From Candidatus Fermentithermobacillaceae bacterium (GTDB lineage: Bacteria; Bacillota; Sulfobacillia; Fermentithermobacillales; DUSS01): DNA of 62,587 nucleotides. Each line of letters starts with the position of its first letter. The stretch's first letter is position 1. The stretch spans positions 1-62,587 of the forward strand of contig DUSS01000001.1 of assembly GCA_012842495.1 (NCBI GenBank). Direction: 5' to 3'. Position numbers and translations under genes: made by a program. The notes under the pieces are model-generated. The model saw only the letters and a program-made list of their open reading frames with translations. It searched no databases and was not told the origin of the DNA. Positions 53,605 to 61,329 of the stretch are shown piece after piece.

Positions 53605-54993
53605 TTGTCTGGGTCAGGGAAAAACCTTCCGTCTTCGTTACCCCAGCGGTTTTTAGCTTACCTTTCCCGCGAGGGAGTCTCCGAAGACCTTTTAAATCTC
53701 GCCGGGGAAGTCCTGGAATCGATTGAGGACATCTGGCGGGAAATCGATAAAGTGGCGTTGGTTAACTCGGCCAGGGTTATCCAAGCTTTCAGGGAAGAAA
53801 AAGTGTCTCAAGCTCATCTTAATCCGTCCACGGGTTACGCGTATTCGGATCCGGGAAGGGACGCACTTGAGCGGGTTTATGCTCGCGTTTTCGGCGGCCA
53901 GGCTGCTTGTGTCAGCTCCCACTGGGTATCCGGGACGCACGTGCTGGCCACGGCTTTGAGAGGGCTTCTCGCACCCGGTGATGAACTTCTGTCGCTCACG
54001 GGTGACGTGTACGAAACACTGAAGCCCGTGATAGGCATCGGTGATAACGCGGGCAATTCTCCATCTCGGAACTGCCCCAGGAGGGGTCGAGGTCCGACTC
54101 TGAAAGATATCGGGGTCGGTTTTCGCCAGGTGGATCTGGTATCTCAATGGACCCCGGGGGGCGAAGGACAACCATTCCCGGACTTTCTGCGGAAGGCGGT
54201 CTCTGACCTCGTAAAGGCGAACACAAAAGTCGTCCTCATTCAGCGGTCCCGAGGATACTCCTTGCGGCGACCCTGCTCGGTCCAGACCATTGGAGAGATG
54301 GCGCAGGCGGTTCACCTCGCAAATCCACAAATCGTAGTCTTGGTCGACAACTGCTACGGAGAGTTTACCGAGATCGCCGAACCATCAATGGTCGACGCCG
54401 ACCTGGTAGTAGGTTCTCTCATCAAAAACCCGGGAGGAGGACTCAGCCCCATCGGTGGTTACGCCGTAGGTAGAGAGGACCTTATTCGTGCGGTCAAAGA
54501 AGCACTCTACGCTCCGGGGATAGGAACCGGTGTAGGCGCAAACCCTGTGGGATACCGGCCCTTTTTTCAAGGGTTGTTCGTCGCTCCCCACGTTGTCGCC
54601 GAGGCTTTAAAAGGTTCGGTGTTCGCGTCTTCCCTTTTTGAGAGATTGGGCTATCGGGTGAGTCCTGCGCCGGCAGAGATGCGGTCGGACATAGTTCAGT
54701 GCATAGTCCTGGGGACACCGGACAGGGTAAAGACTTTCGCCAGAGCGATCCAATCTTATTCACCGGTGGATTCCCACGCGATACCGGAACCCTGGGGCAT
54801 GCCGGGATACGATTCCGATGTGATCATGGCGGCGGGCACCTTCGTAGACGGGTCTTCCATAGAGCTTTCGTGCGACGCGCCGTTTGAGCCTCCCTACGCA
54901 GTATACCTCCAGGGAGGACTGTTTAAGGAACACGTGATTACCGCCACCTTGGTAGCGGCATCTATGGTTGGGCCAGCCTCCAAACTAACTTGA
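53605..54993 (+). CDS. YnbB-like PLP enzyme (methionine gamma-lyase family, aluminium resistance)
   Basis: This is a fold-type I PLP protein of the family often named aluminium resistance protein or methionine gamma-lyase family; no reaction has been proven for most members. The 462-residue protein has the substrate/PLP-binding segments NPSTGYAYSDPGRDALE and CVSSHWVSGTHVLATALRG, the QRSRGYSLRRP motif, VDNCYGEF, and the PLP lysine in VGSLIKNPGGG. The TTG start lies six bases after hflX, so the two are an operon. The hflX-ynbB-(glnR or lexA) neighbourhood is typical of Bacillota. It is convergent with lexA, with an 11-base gap. Confidence 0.87.
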   Translation: MSGSGKNLPSSLPQRFLAYLSREGVSEDLLNLAGEVLESIEDIWREIDKVALVNSARVIQAFREEKVSQAHLNPSTGYAYSDPGRDALERVYARVFGGQAACVSSHWVSGTHVLATALRGLLAPGDELLSLTGDVYETLKPVIGIGDNAGNSPSRNCPRRGRGPTLKDIGVGFRQVDLVSQWTPGGEGQPFPDFLRKAVSDLVKANTKVVLIQRSRGYSLRRPCSVQTIGEMAQAVHLANPQIVVLVDNCYGEFTEIAEPSMVDADLVVGSLIKNPGGGLSPIGGYAVGREDLIRAVKEALYAPGIGTGVGANPVGYRPFFQGLFVAPHVVAEALKGSVFASSLFERLGYRVSPAPAEMRSDIVQCIVLGTPDRVKTFARAIQSYSPVDSHAIPEPWGMPGYDSDVIMAAGTFVDGSSIELSCDAPFEPPYAVYLQGGLFKEHVITATLVAASMVGPASKLT

Positions 54994-55004
54994 AGCTGGA
55001 TCCT

Positions 55005-55613
55005 TCAGGACGCGATGGAACGGTAAAGACCTATGACCTTACCCAGGATTTTCACGTCCTTTGCCACGATGGGCTCGAAATCAGGATTCCGGGGCTCGAG
55101 TCTTACGGCATCCCGGTCACGGTAAAACACCTTCACCGTGGCCTCGTCTTCGAGCAGGGCGACCACAATGTCCCCATCATCGGCGGTATCCTGCTGCCGA
55201 ACCAGTACGTAGTCCCCGTCCTGGATTCCCGCTTCCACCATGCTGTCACCCTCGACTTTGAGGAGGAAGGCCCGCTCGGACCTGACGAAGCTCCTGGGAA
55301 GAGGCACGATATCCTCGACGTTTTCGATGGCGAGAATGGGGACTCCGGCCCGCACCCGACCCACTATTGGAACCATCACGGCGTCAGAACCAGCGTCGGA
55401 GTTCTCGACGACTTCGAGAGCTCGCGACCTGAACGGCGTCCGCTTGATATAGCCCTTGCGTTCCAGTGTCCTCAGGTACGTGTGTACCGTAGCCGTGGAC
55501 TTCAACCCTAGAAGGTCGCACAGCTCTCTTACGGAAGGAGGATAGCCTCTTTGCTGTATGCTCCTTTGGATGACTTTCAACGCATTTTCCTGGTGCTTTG
55601 TGAGTTTCTCCAT
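55005..55613 (-). CDS. lexA: LexA (DinR) SOS repressor
   Basis: LexA represses the SOS regulon until activated RecA triggers its self-cleavage. The 202-residue protein has a winged-helix DNA-binding domain (about 1-70, GYPPSVRELCDLLGLKSTATVHTYL), the Ala-Gly cleavage bond at 89-90 (VRAGVPILA), the nucleophile Ser124 in GDSM and the general base Lys161 in ATVKVF. ATG 55613 is chosen because GAGGAGG lies seven bases upstream; a GTG seven codons earlier is less likely. A good LexA box and a SigA-type promoter lie upstream, so autoregulation is expected. Confidence 0.95.
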   Translation of the reverse strand: MEKLTKHQENALKVIQRSIQQRGYPPSVRELCDLLGLKSTATVHTYLRTLERKGYIKRTPFRSRALEVVENSDAGSDAVMVPIVGRVRAGVPILAIENVEDIVPLPRSFVRSERAFLLKVEGDSMVEAGIQDGDYVLVRQQDTADDGDIVVALLEDEATVKVFYRDRDAVRLEPRNPDFEPIVAKDVKILGKVIGLYRSIAS

Positions 55614-55662
55614 CCGAAAGCCTCCTCTCGGCACCCTCGGTGAAGCAGCAGTCCTCCATGAT

Positions 55663-55692
55663 ATGTTAGCAGATTACCACTGGAGGATGCAA
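55663..55692 (-). promoter_or_regulatory. Probable lexA promoter
   Basis: On the minus strand TTGCAT (plus-strand 55687-55692) and TAACAT (plus-strand 55663-55668) are separated by 18 bases, about 50 bases before the lexA ATG. Confidence 0.5.
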
Positions 55693-55704
55693 ACAGAAGT
55701 TTTA

Positions 55705-55718
55705 GAAACATGAGTTCG
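55705..55718 (-). promoter_or_regulatory. LexA (DinR) box upstream of lexA
   Basis: The minus-strand sequence CGAACTCATGTTTC matches 13 of 14 positions of the Gram-positive SOS box CGAACRNRYGTTYC. It lies just upstream of the proposed lexA -35 element. Confidence 0.75.
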
Positions 55719-55846
55719 GCCTCTTTTCGTAGTCCGGAATCTCAATCTAAACATTAATGCATCCGTCCCGAAAGCTGTGCCCGGGGCCGGAAAGCGAAAG
55801 ACGTTAATCTGTAAGAAAAGAGCCATAGAAAAACCGGATAGACCTA

Positions 55847-55876
55847 TTGACAGTATTGAGTACTAGATAGTATAGA
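55847..55876 (+). promoter_or_regulatory. SigA-type promoter of desulfoferrodoxin
   Basis: A perfect TTGACA at 55847-55852 is followed after 18 bases by TATAGA at 55871-55876, about 87 bases before the GTG start. No clear PerR box (TTATAATnATTATAA) is seen. Confidence 0.65.
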
Positions 55877-55962
55877 TTACTTGTATGCAATCCGAGGCGC
55901 ACTCGCCGAGGGAGGCAATTTGTCGAATGCTGTAGGTAAGGGCAGATAGGAGGAATGCAGCT

Positions 55963-56352
55963 GTGACAGTGTTGAATCAGGTCTACAGGTGTAGCGTTTG
56001 CGGGAACATTGTCGAGATCGTCCATGCGGGGAAGGGCACGCTGGCCTGCTGCGGGAAGTCCATGGAGCTGCTTTTGGAAAAGAGCCAACAGGATGACTAC
56101 AGCCAGAAGCACGTGCCGGTGGTCGCGCAGGCGGGCGACGGCGTTAAGGTGACCGTCGGTTCGGTGCCACACCCCATGGAGGAAAACCACTACATCGAGT
56201 GGGTCGAGGTGCTGGCGGGTGAGCGGGTGTGCCGAAAGGCCTTGCGGCCGGGCGACGCTCCCGAGGTTGTCTTCGAGGGGCACGGGACCGGGGGAACGGT
56301 GCGGGCTTACTGCAACCTGCACGGTCTTTGGAAGGCCAGCTATTGGGGTTAA
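55963..56352 (+). CDS. Desulfoferrodoxin (superoxide reductase, 2Fe type)
   Basis: The enzyme reduces superoxide to hydrogen peroxide in anaerobes without making oxygen. The 129-residue protein has an N-terminal desulforedoxin iron site (Cys10, Cys13, Cys29, Cys30) and the catalytic site with ligands His50, His70, His76, Cys117 and His120 (QKHVPV, HPMEENHYIEW, YCNLHGLW). The catalytic lysine is present (Lys49), but the neighbouring residue that is Glu47 in the Desulfoarculus enzyme is Gln48 here. The GTG start has AGGAGGA upstream. Rubrerythrin follows 132 bp later and would remove the peroxide formed. Confidence 0.95.
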   Translation: MTVLNQVYRCSVCGNIVEIVHAGKGTLACCGKSMELLLEKSQQDDYSQKHVPVVAQAGDGVKVTVGSVPHPMEENHYIEWVEVLAGERVCRKALRPGDAPEVVFEGHGTGGTVRAYCNLHGLWKASYWG

Positions 56353-56484
56353 TCACGCGTGCATAAGAGCGTGTTGGTGTATGAGGTGCTCGGTATACCA
56401 CCACGGATGATCATCAAAGTTTGAGCGCCAGGTCCGTTGGAAGGCCGGACAGCTCAAGTATGTGACACATAGGAGGGGAATGCG

Positions 56485-57018
56485 ATGCAACTGAAGGGAT
56501 CCAAGACGGAGCGCAATTTGAAGGCAGCTCTGGCCGGGGAATCGGAGGCCCGTTCGCGTTACACGTTTTTCGCGTCGGTAGCCAGGAAAGAAGGTTTCGA
56601 GCAGATTGCTGCTATCTTTCTGGAGACGGCGGAGAACGAAAAGGAGCACGCCAAGCTGTGGGCCAAGGCTCTCGGCCTGATAGGCGACACTGCCTCCAAT
56701 CTTCAGGCGGCCGCGGAAGGAGAGCGCTACGAGTGGACCACTATGTACCGGGACTTCGCCCGGGAGGCCCGTGAAGAAGGTTTCGAAGAGATCGCCCGGT
56801 TGTTCGAAGAGGTGGCCAGAGTAGAAGAAGCGCACGAGCGGCGTTACCGCCAGCTCCTGGCACGGGTGACGGAAGGTACGGTATTCCGCCGGCCAGAGCC
56901 CATCCGCTGGCGCTGCCGCAACTGCGGCTACGTGTACCAGGGGACGGAAGCGCCCGAGGTGTGCCCGGCCTGCGCCCACCCACGCGCGTTCTACGAACCT
57001 GCTGCGGAGAATTACTGA
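56485..57018 (+). CDS. Rubrerythrin
   Basis: Rubrerythrin is a cytoplasmic peroxidase of anaerobes that takes electrons through its rubredoxin domain. The 177-residue protein has a four-helix ferritin-like domain with diiron ligands (Glu19 area, EKEH at 52-55, Glu83 area, EEAH at 114-117) and a C-terminal rubredoxin domain with Cys144, Cys147, Cys160 and Cys163 ([10 protein letters not shown] and CPACA). The length is slightly below the usual 190. AGGAGGGGAA precedes the ATG. It follows desulfoferrodoxin on the same strand; the two make a superoxide-to-water route. Confidence 0.94.
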   Translation: MQLKGSKTERNLKAALAGESEARSRYTFFASVARKEGFEQIAAIFLETAENEKEHAKLWAKALGLIGDTASNLQAAAEGERYEWTTMYRDFAREAREEGFEEIARLFEEVARVEEAHERRYRQLLARVTEGTVFRRPEPIRWRCRNCGYVYQGTEAPEVCPACAHPRAFYEPAAENY

Positions 57019-57059
57019 TTCAGCGAAGAGCGGGGTGTCCGGGGCTGAGCAAGTAGTGT

Positions 57060-57146
57060 TGCCTGGTGTGTAGGTACGTGCGGGAGGACCCGGTCCCCCC
57101 GGAAGTCTGCCCAGCTCCGTCCAGCGAGTTCGAGGAAATCGTGGAG
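57060..57146 (+). pseudogene. Remnant of a rubredoxin-type domain
   Basis: Translated from 57066, the frame reads CRYVREDPVPPEVCPAP then SSEFEEIVE. This is recognisably the end of a rubredoxin or rubrerythrin domain (usual form CxxCGYVHEGDEPPEVCPVCGAP-SEFEEI), with short deletions that remove one cysteine from each CxxC pair. No complete upstream domain is present. The DNA is not a copy of the intact rubrerythrin 40 bases upstream, so a second paralogue was probably lost here, perhaps by recombination, leaving its tail and terminator hairpin. Confidence 0.6.
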
Positions 57147-57175
57147 GGGGGCCGCTGCCGCGGAGGCGGCCCCCC
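57146..57175 (+). terminator. GC-rich hairpin after the rubredoxin remnant
   Basis: GGGGGGCCGC (57146-57155) and GCGGCCCCCC (57166-57175) form a perfect 10-bp stem. No T run follows, so termination would be inefficient or Rho-independent activity is not certain. Confidence 0.5.
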
Positions 57176-57523
57176 TGCTAGAGGTGCGGCTTCTGATTTC
57201 TGTCCGGTTGGTGTGAAAACATTCCTCCAGATTCGACCCGCCGTGCTGCGTAGAATCCCCGCCCAGAGGGACACCAAAAAGCAAAGTCCCCACCGGAAAC
57301 TCCACGGTATCTTACCGCCAGCTTCATCTGAATGCTGCCTTACAGAGCTACGTGGTTGGTAGGCCTGAGTCCGAGCGTAACCGCAGGCCCAATGAATTCC
57401 CGGAATTACCCTGGATCATGCTATTTTCGACAATCGCTCGCCGTCGGGCTCTGCCGGTAGCGAGGAAGCCGTGCCGGTGAGGCACCTAGAATTTAACCGA
57501 GTTTAATCTGGGAGGGACCTTGA

Positions 57524-57790
57524 ATGGAAAAGAGCAAGAAGGGAATTCCCCCGGTGCGCCCGCATCCGGAAACCCCTTACATGCAGGAATACCCTGACCC
57601 CTACTTCGACTTTCTCGAAGATGGAGAAGTTCCGTACCCCCCGCCGAAAGCCCAGGAGGATAAGACCCAGGAGTATGCAGAAATGGACCTGTACTGGCGT
57701 GAACCCGAAGGCTTTTGGGCGGACGACATGTGGCCCTGGCCTGAGAGAAAGGAGCGAAATAGAACCACGCCTGAGCAGGGAGCAGTCTGA
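57524..57790 (+). CDS. Small acidic Pro/Tyr/Trp-rich protein, unknown
   Basis: I do not recognise this 88-residue protein. It is rich in Pro, Glu, Asp, Tyr and Trp, with segments such as PYMQEYPDPYFDFLEDGE and EGFWADDMWPWPERK, and has no signal peptide, membrane helix or cysteine. A GGGAGGG ribosome site precedes the ATG, and a perfect inverted repeat lies 23 bases after the stop, which supports a real, separately transcribed gene. Its composition resembles disordered spore-coat or matrix proteins, but this is only an impression. The next gene codes for a LysM protein that may also be spore-associated. Confidence 0.6.
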   Translation: MEKSKKGIPPVRPHPETPYMQEYPDPYFDFLEDGEVPYPPPKAQEDKTQEYAEMDLYWREPEGFWADDMWPWPERKERNRTTPEQGAV

Positions 57791-57812
57791 GCAGGGTACC
57801 GTCGAAATAGCA

Positions 57813-57834
57813 CCCCGTCTAGTTCTAGACGGGG
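57813..57834 (+). terminator. Palindromic hairpin after the small acidic gene
   Basis: CCCCGTCTAG (57813-57822) and CTAGACGGGG (57825-57834) are exact complements around TT. Only CTT follows, so it is a weak terminator or another kind of palindromic site. Confidence 0.5.
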
Positions 57835-57983
57835 CTTAGGGAGAAGAGTGCCTTTTCCAGGTAATCGCTTGGAGGTCTGGCAGGCACCTCACCGTCGGGG
57901 CTCGCGTTCACACCCGTTGAGCTGGAATCATACACTAGACAGAATATACCCACGAAATCCAGCGTAAATGGGAGGGTGAGCAC

Positions 57984-58778
57984 GTGGCTACCGTTGAAGA
58001 GCGAGTGCTCTTGGCCCAGGGTCTCTGGCGTTCAGAACGACAGCTCGTTCCGGTGTACGAAAGGCTTTTGGAACTGGCGGCGGGGACAGACTGTCTTGGA
58101 GAAGCTACCGAGCTTCTGGAGCTTCAAAGGCAGCAAATTGGTGAGATTAAGGCACTTATAGCAGCCCTTCAAATGGATACCTCCACAACCTACGAGGCAG
58201 TAACCTTTCCTGGAACTTTTGAAGGCATCTTGGAGTTTCTCCGCACGAGCGAGACGGACATCCTCGAAAACTACTACCTCAGGCTCGACCAGCACGTAGT
58301 CGAGCCGGTCGCAAGGCAGATCATGAACCGGGTTACGGCAAAGCAGGTCCGGCAGATACGGCTCCTCAGGCGCTGCATCGAGCGGAGGCTTCGGAGGCCC
58401 GCGCCGGCCCCTGGGGTTCCGGCTCCGCCTGAGGCCAGGATCGAGTACGTAGTGCAACCGGGGGACACTCTTTTTCTGATCGCCCGCCGGCACGGATTGA
58501 CAGTGGAAGAGATACTCCGGGCCAACCCGCAGATCACCAACCCGGAGCTGATCATGCCGGGCGAGGTAATCTTCATCCCGGCCAGAGTCCCGCCGGCGCC
58601 TCCGCCGGGCATGTTCAGGAGATACGTAGTCCAGCCCGGGGACACCATGTTCCTCATAGCTCAGAGGTTCGGCATAAGCCTTCAAGAACTGATTAGGGCC
58701 AATCCCGGCGTCGACCCTAATCTGATCGTACCTGGGCAGGTCATAAACATCCCGTCACCGACGGGCGCCGTGGGCTAA
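57984..58778 (+). CDS. Protein with N-terminal helical bundle and two LysM domains
   Basis: The 264-residue protein starts with about 135 helical residues without a signal peptide, with Glu/His-containing helices (LLELQRQQIGEIKALIAAL, LENYYLRLDQHVVEP) that look like a small ferritin-like or DUF-type bundle. A Pro/Ala linker follows, then two LysM domains (about 152-198, YVVQPGDTLFLIARRHGLT; and about 210-258, YVVQPGDTMFLIAQRFGIS). LysM binds peptidoglycan or chitin-like glycans. Absence of a signal peptide in a LysM protein is typical of spore coat or cortex-associated proteins made in the mother cell, such as SafA. The GTG start has GGGAGGGTGA upstream. Confidence 0.78.
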   Translation: MATVEERVLLAQGLWRSERQLVPVYERLLELAAGTDCLGEATELLELQRQQIGEIKALIAALQMDTSTTYEAVTFPGTFEGILEFLRTSETDILENYYLRLDQHVVEPVARQIMNRVTAKQVRQIRLLRRCIERRLRRPAPAPGVPAPPEARIEYVVQPGDTLFLIARRHGLTVEEILRANPQITNPELIMPGEVIFIPARVPPAPPPGMFRRYVVQPGDTMFLIAQRFGISLQELIRANPGVDPNLIVPGQVINIPSPTGAVG

Positions 58779-59077
58779 GATCAGTGAGTGCCGAAAGAAC
58801 CATGGCAGTGCAGGGCGTGTAACACTGTAATACGAGGAATGCGGCTACGACCTCAGGCGTTGATTACCGGGGCGGAAGCTGGAGAGAAAGCCTGCCGCGG
58901 CCTTTCCTTTCTGCCTAAACTAAGTCCTATAATAGACATTATGTTAACAAGGCTATTCCACCGAAACCAGCCTGCTTAGCAGGCGTTTTGGCACCGGTCA
59001 GCATCTGAAAGCCGAAAACCTCGAAACGGCGATGTCGCTGTCGAGACACACGCTTTAACGCCACCTGGTGTTGTCGT
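58779..59077. other. LysM gene-pyrE intergenic region (299 bp)
   Basis: No gene is supported. A 63-codon plus-strand frame from GTG 58788 has two early cysteines (WQCRACNT) but no ribosome site and no coding pattern. An isolated TATAAT lies at 58928-58933. A terminator lies at 58970-58989. The region separates the convergent LysM and pyrE genes. Confidence 0.5.
58970..58989 (+). terminator. Intrinsic terminator downstream of the LysM gene
   Basis: GCCTGC (58970-58975) and GCAGGC (58979-58984) form a short perfect stem around TTA, followed by GTTTT. Confidence 0.6.
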
Positions 59078-59734
59078 TTACTTTCCGCCGCGGGTCTGCG
59101 ACCACGCGTGAGGGTCTCTCAGAAACTCCCTTATGATTCTGGCGTGGTCGGGTGGAAAACGACCCGTCCTTTCGGCCACATCCACTATAACCGGCCAGTC
59201 GGTAACCCAGTGTACTTTGACGTCCATGGACCCCAGCGTCCGTTCGTACTCTTCGCTTAAACCATAAGAAACCAATGTAAACACATGATTTACCCTGAAC
59301 CCAGCGTACCTCAAACCGTTGACGAAGTTCACCTTGCTACCGCCGTCGAAGATGAGGTCTTCGACCAAAATCGCCGTGGCACCCTCCTCCACCCTACCCT
59401 CGACCTGGGCATTTTTTCCAAATCCCTTAGCCTGCTTTCTGACGTAAAGCATCGGCAGGCCCATTTCCCAGGAGAGGAAAGCTGCAAAAGGAATTCCAGC
59501 GGTCTCTCCTCCCGCGATGTACTGAGGCTTCACCGGCATATGCTCCTCTACTAGGCTCCGGAGCATCGCCACGGCCTCCTTCCTCTCTTTTACGAAGGAG
59601 ATAAGCCTGCGGCAGTCGATGTACACCGGGCTTTTGGTACCCGAGGTGAGCGTGTATGGATTGGAAGGCCTGGAACTGACCGCATCGATGCTCAGGAGAA
59701 TTTCAGCCATTCTTTCTTTATCTCCAGTACCCAT
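59078..59734 (-). CDS. pyrE: Orotate phosphoribosyltransferase
   Basis: PyrE joins orotate to PRPP to make OMP in pyrimidine synthesis. The 218-residue protein has the type I phosphoribosyltransferase fold: the orotate-binding TSGTKSPVYIDCRRL near the N-terminus, YIAGGETAGIPFA, YVRKQAKGFGKNAQVEG with the flexible-loop lysines, and the PRPP motif AILVEDLIFDGGSK. The motif reads DLIFDGGSK rather than the commoner DxxTTGGS. The ATG at 59734 (AAAGGGGA upstream) or an in-frame ATG at 59710 (GGAG upstream) could be the start. It overlaps the end of rluD by 43 bp and is last in the minus-strand group lspA-rluD-pyrE. Confidence 0.93.
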   Translation of the reverse strand: MGTGDKERMAEILLSIDAVSSRPSNPYTLTSGTKSPVYIDCRRLISFVKERKEAVAMLRSLVEEHMPVKPQYIAGGETAGIPFAAFLSWEMGLPMLYVRKQAKGFGKNAQVEGRVEEGATAILVEDLIFDGGSKVNFVNGLRYAGFRVNHVFTLVSYGLSEEYERTLGSMDVKVHWVTDWPVIVDVAERTGRFPPDHARIIREFLRDPHAWSQTRGGK

Positions 59735-60783
59735 GAGGGAATCCCCTTTCTCGGCCCGTCTCGTGTTGTCACGCCCGGGTTGGATATCGAGCCGGCGATG
59801 TGCAACGCCTTACCCGCCTCGTGAAGTCCCGGTACGCCCCTGTGTTTTGGCATTGCCTCATCCATCTCCTGGCTCAACACGGAAAGGGCGTTCAGGAAGT
59901 CGGGCGGTGGAGGCGCTCGAAAGGTCATCGAGCTTCCGTCCGCCGGGTGTACAAGCTGGAGCTGCCACGCGTGGAGAGCTTGTCCCCCGAGCCCCAGCTC
60001 GCCCTCTCTGCGACCGTATACAGGGTCGCCGGCTACCGGGTGCCCGATGTAGCTCATATGGACCCGAATCTGATGAGTCCTGCCCGTCTCAAGATGCGCC
60101 TGAATCAGGGTATACCTCTTGGACCGGCACAGGACCTCAAACCTGGTGACCGCCGTCCGGCCTCCTTCCACCACCGCCATCTTCTTGCGGTGGACCGGGT
60201 GCCTCCCGATGGGCGCCTCGATAGTCCCGGCATCGTCCCGGACCACCCCCGATACTATCGCCAGGTAATCCCGCTTGGCAATCCTATCTCTCATCTGTCT
60301 CTGAAGGGCAGCAAAGGCCCTTTCCGATTTCGCTACCACAATGAGGCCCGTGGTGTCCTTATCGAGGCGATGCACTATCCCGGGACGTCCGAGATCTCCC
60401 ACCTTTTCGATTCCGCGGCAATGGTAAAGCAGAGCATTGGCCATGGTTTCGTGCCAGTGTCCTTTGGCAGGATGAATCACCATGCCTCTGGGCTTGTTTA
60501 CCACAAGAATATCTTCGTCCTCATATACGACATCTATTTCCAGGGGCTCGGGAACAAGGTCTGTGGGCTCCGGAGGCGGCACGGTGACATCTACGACGTC
60601 GCCGGTCTTAACCCTGTATGATGGCTTCGCTTTGGCGCCGGATACCAGCACGTTCCCGTCGTCAATGAGGCGGCGGGCTCTTGATCTCGACATATCGGGC
60701 ATGTGACCCGCCAGGTACACGTCGAGCCGTTCGCCAGACGCGTCAGAACTGACCGTTATTGACCAGCGCCTTGAGTCGCTCAC
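59692..60783 (-). CDS. rluD: 23S rRNA pseudouridine synthase, RluD family
   Basis: This enzyme makes pseudouridines in helix 69 or related sites of 23S rRNA. The 363-residue protein has an S4 RNA-binding domain (about 14-60, RLDVYLAGHMPDMSRSRARRLIDDG region) and the RluA/RluD catalytic domain with catalytic Asp141 in HRLDKDTTGL, then HLETGRTHQIRVHM. The family usually ends near residue 310; here about 50 extra residues follow (from about PKHRGVPGLHE) and run into the start of pyrE. The extension may be native or the result of a lost stop codon. It overlaps lspA by four bases (ATGA). In Bacillus this gene is called ylyB. Confidence 0.92.
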   Translation of the reverse strand: MSDSRRWSITVSSDASGERLDVYLAGHMPDMSRSRARRLIDDGNVLVSGAKAKPSYRVKTGDVVDVTVPPPEPTDLVPEPLEIDVVYEDEDILVVNKPRGMVIHPAKGHWHETMANALLYHCRGIEKVGDLGRPGIVHRLDKDTTGLIVVAKSERAFAALQRQMRDRIAKRDYLAIVSGVVRDDAGTIEAPIGRHPVHRKKMAVVEGGRTAVTRFEVLCRSKRYTLIQAHLETGRTHQIRVHMSYIGHPVAGDPVYGRREGELGLGGQALHAWQLQLVHPADGSSMTFRAPPPPDFLNALSVLSQEMDEAMPKHRGVPGLHEAGKALHIAGSISNPGVTTRDGPRKGIPSWVLEIKKEWLKFS

Positions 60784-61229
60784 GCTTTCCAGACCTGCTT
60801 TTCGTAACGGAGAACGAGGATCGCTAGAAACACTGCACCTGTCACGACACAGGTGTCTGCCAAGTTAAACACCGGCCACACCTTGAAATCAATGAAGTCC
60901 GTTACCGTAGCGAACCTTAACCTGTCCAGAAGATTCCCCATGGCCCCTCCGGAAAGAAGTCCCAACGATATTTGGGAAAGGGGCCCCAGGGGCTCGAGGT
61001 ATTTGCGTCCGAACATGCCGAAGGCGATGGACACGACGCTGGTTGCGACGAACACCCATAGAGCTCCGGGAAACAGCCCAAAGGCGCCCCCGGGATTCTC
61101 CCAATAGGTTATGGCCAGGTATGGGCCGAGGATGGGGATAGACTCGCCCAGAGAGAGAGTTCGCCTGACCACGGTCTTGGAGATCTGGTCCGCGGCGAAA
61201 GACAAGCCAAAAACCAGCCAGTAGCGCAT
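60780..61229 (-). CDS. lspA: Lipoprotein signal peptidase
   Basis: LspA is the membrane aspartic protease that removes signal peptides from diacylglyceryl-prolipoproteins. The 149-residue protein has four membrane helices. The catalytic aspartates are Asp102 in GGAMGNLLDRL and Asp125 in FNLADTCVV, with the conserved ENPGGAFGL motif at about 44-52. The stop overlaps the rluD start by four bases, the usual lspA-rluD (ylyB) pairing in Bacillota. The upstream 100 bp contain a GGAGGCG/CGCTCC imperfect hairpin followed by TTTCT on the minus strand, which may end the dksA-like transcript. Confidence 0.95.
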   Translation of the reverse strand: MRYWLVFGLSFAADQISKTVVRRTLSLGESIPILGPYLAITYWENPGGAFGLFPGALWVFVATSVVSIAFGMFGRKYLEPLGPLSQISLGLLSGGAMGNLLDRLRFATVTDFIDFKVWPVFNLADTCVVTGAVFLAILVLRYEKQVWKA

Positions 61230-61329
61230 GCTCCTACGTCACGTCCTTCCCCGTCTTAACATAACATAGCAGAAAGGAGCGAAAGCGGAAAGCGCCTCCT
61301 CTTGTTCAGACCTACCCTGGCCCTGCCTT

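Larger units (their letters stand above)
57019..57523. other. Rubrerythrin downstream region (505 bp)
   Basis: This gap holds a decayed rubredoxin-like remnant (57060-57146) and a strong hairpin (57146-57175). From about 57180 to 57500 I see no gene or recognisable element; a small hairpin GTGCC-GGTGA-GGCAC lies near 57470-57485, and GGGAGGG at about 57510 is the ribosome site of the next gene. Confidence 0.5.

Noticed and set aside
58788-58979. 63-codon plus-strand frame with an early CxxC
   Set aside because: No ribosome site; it runs through a TATAAT hexamer and into a terminator, and composition does not look coding.
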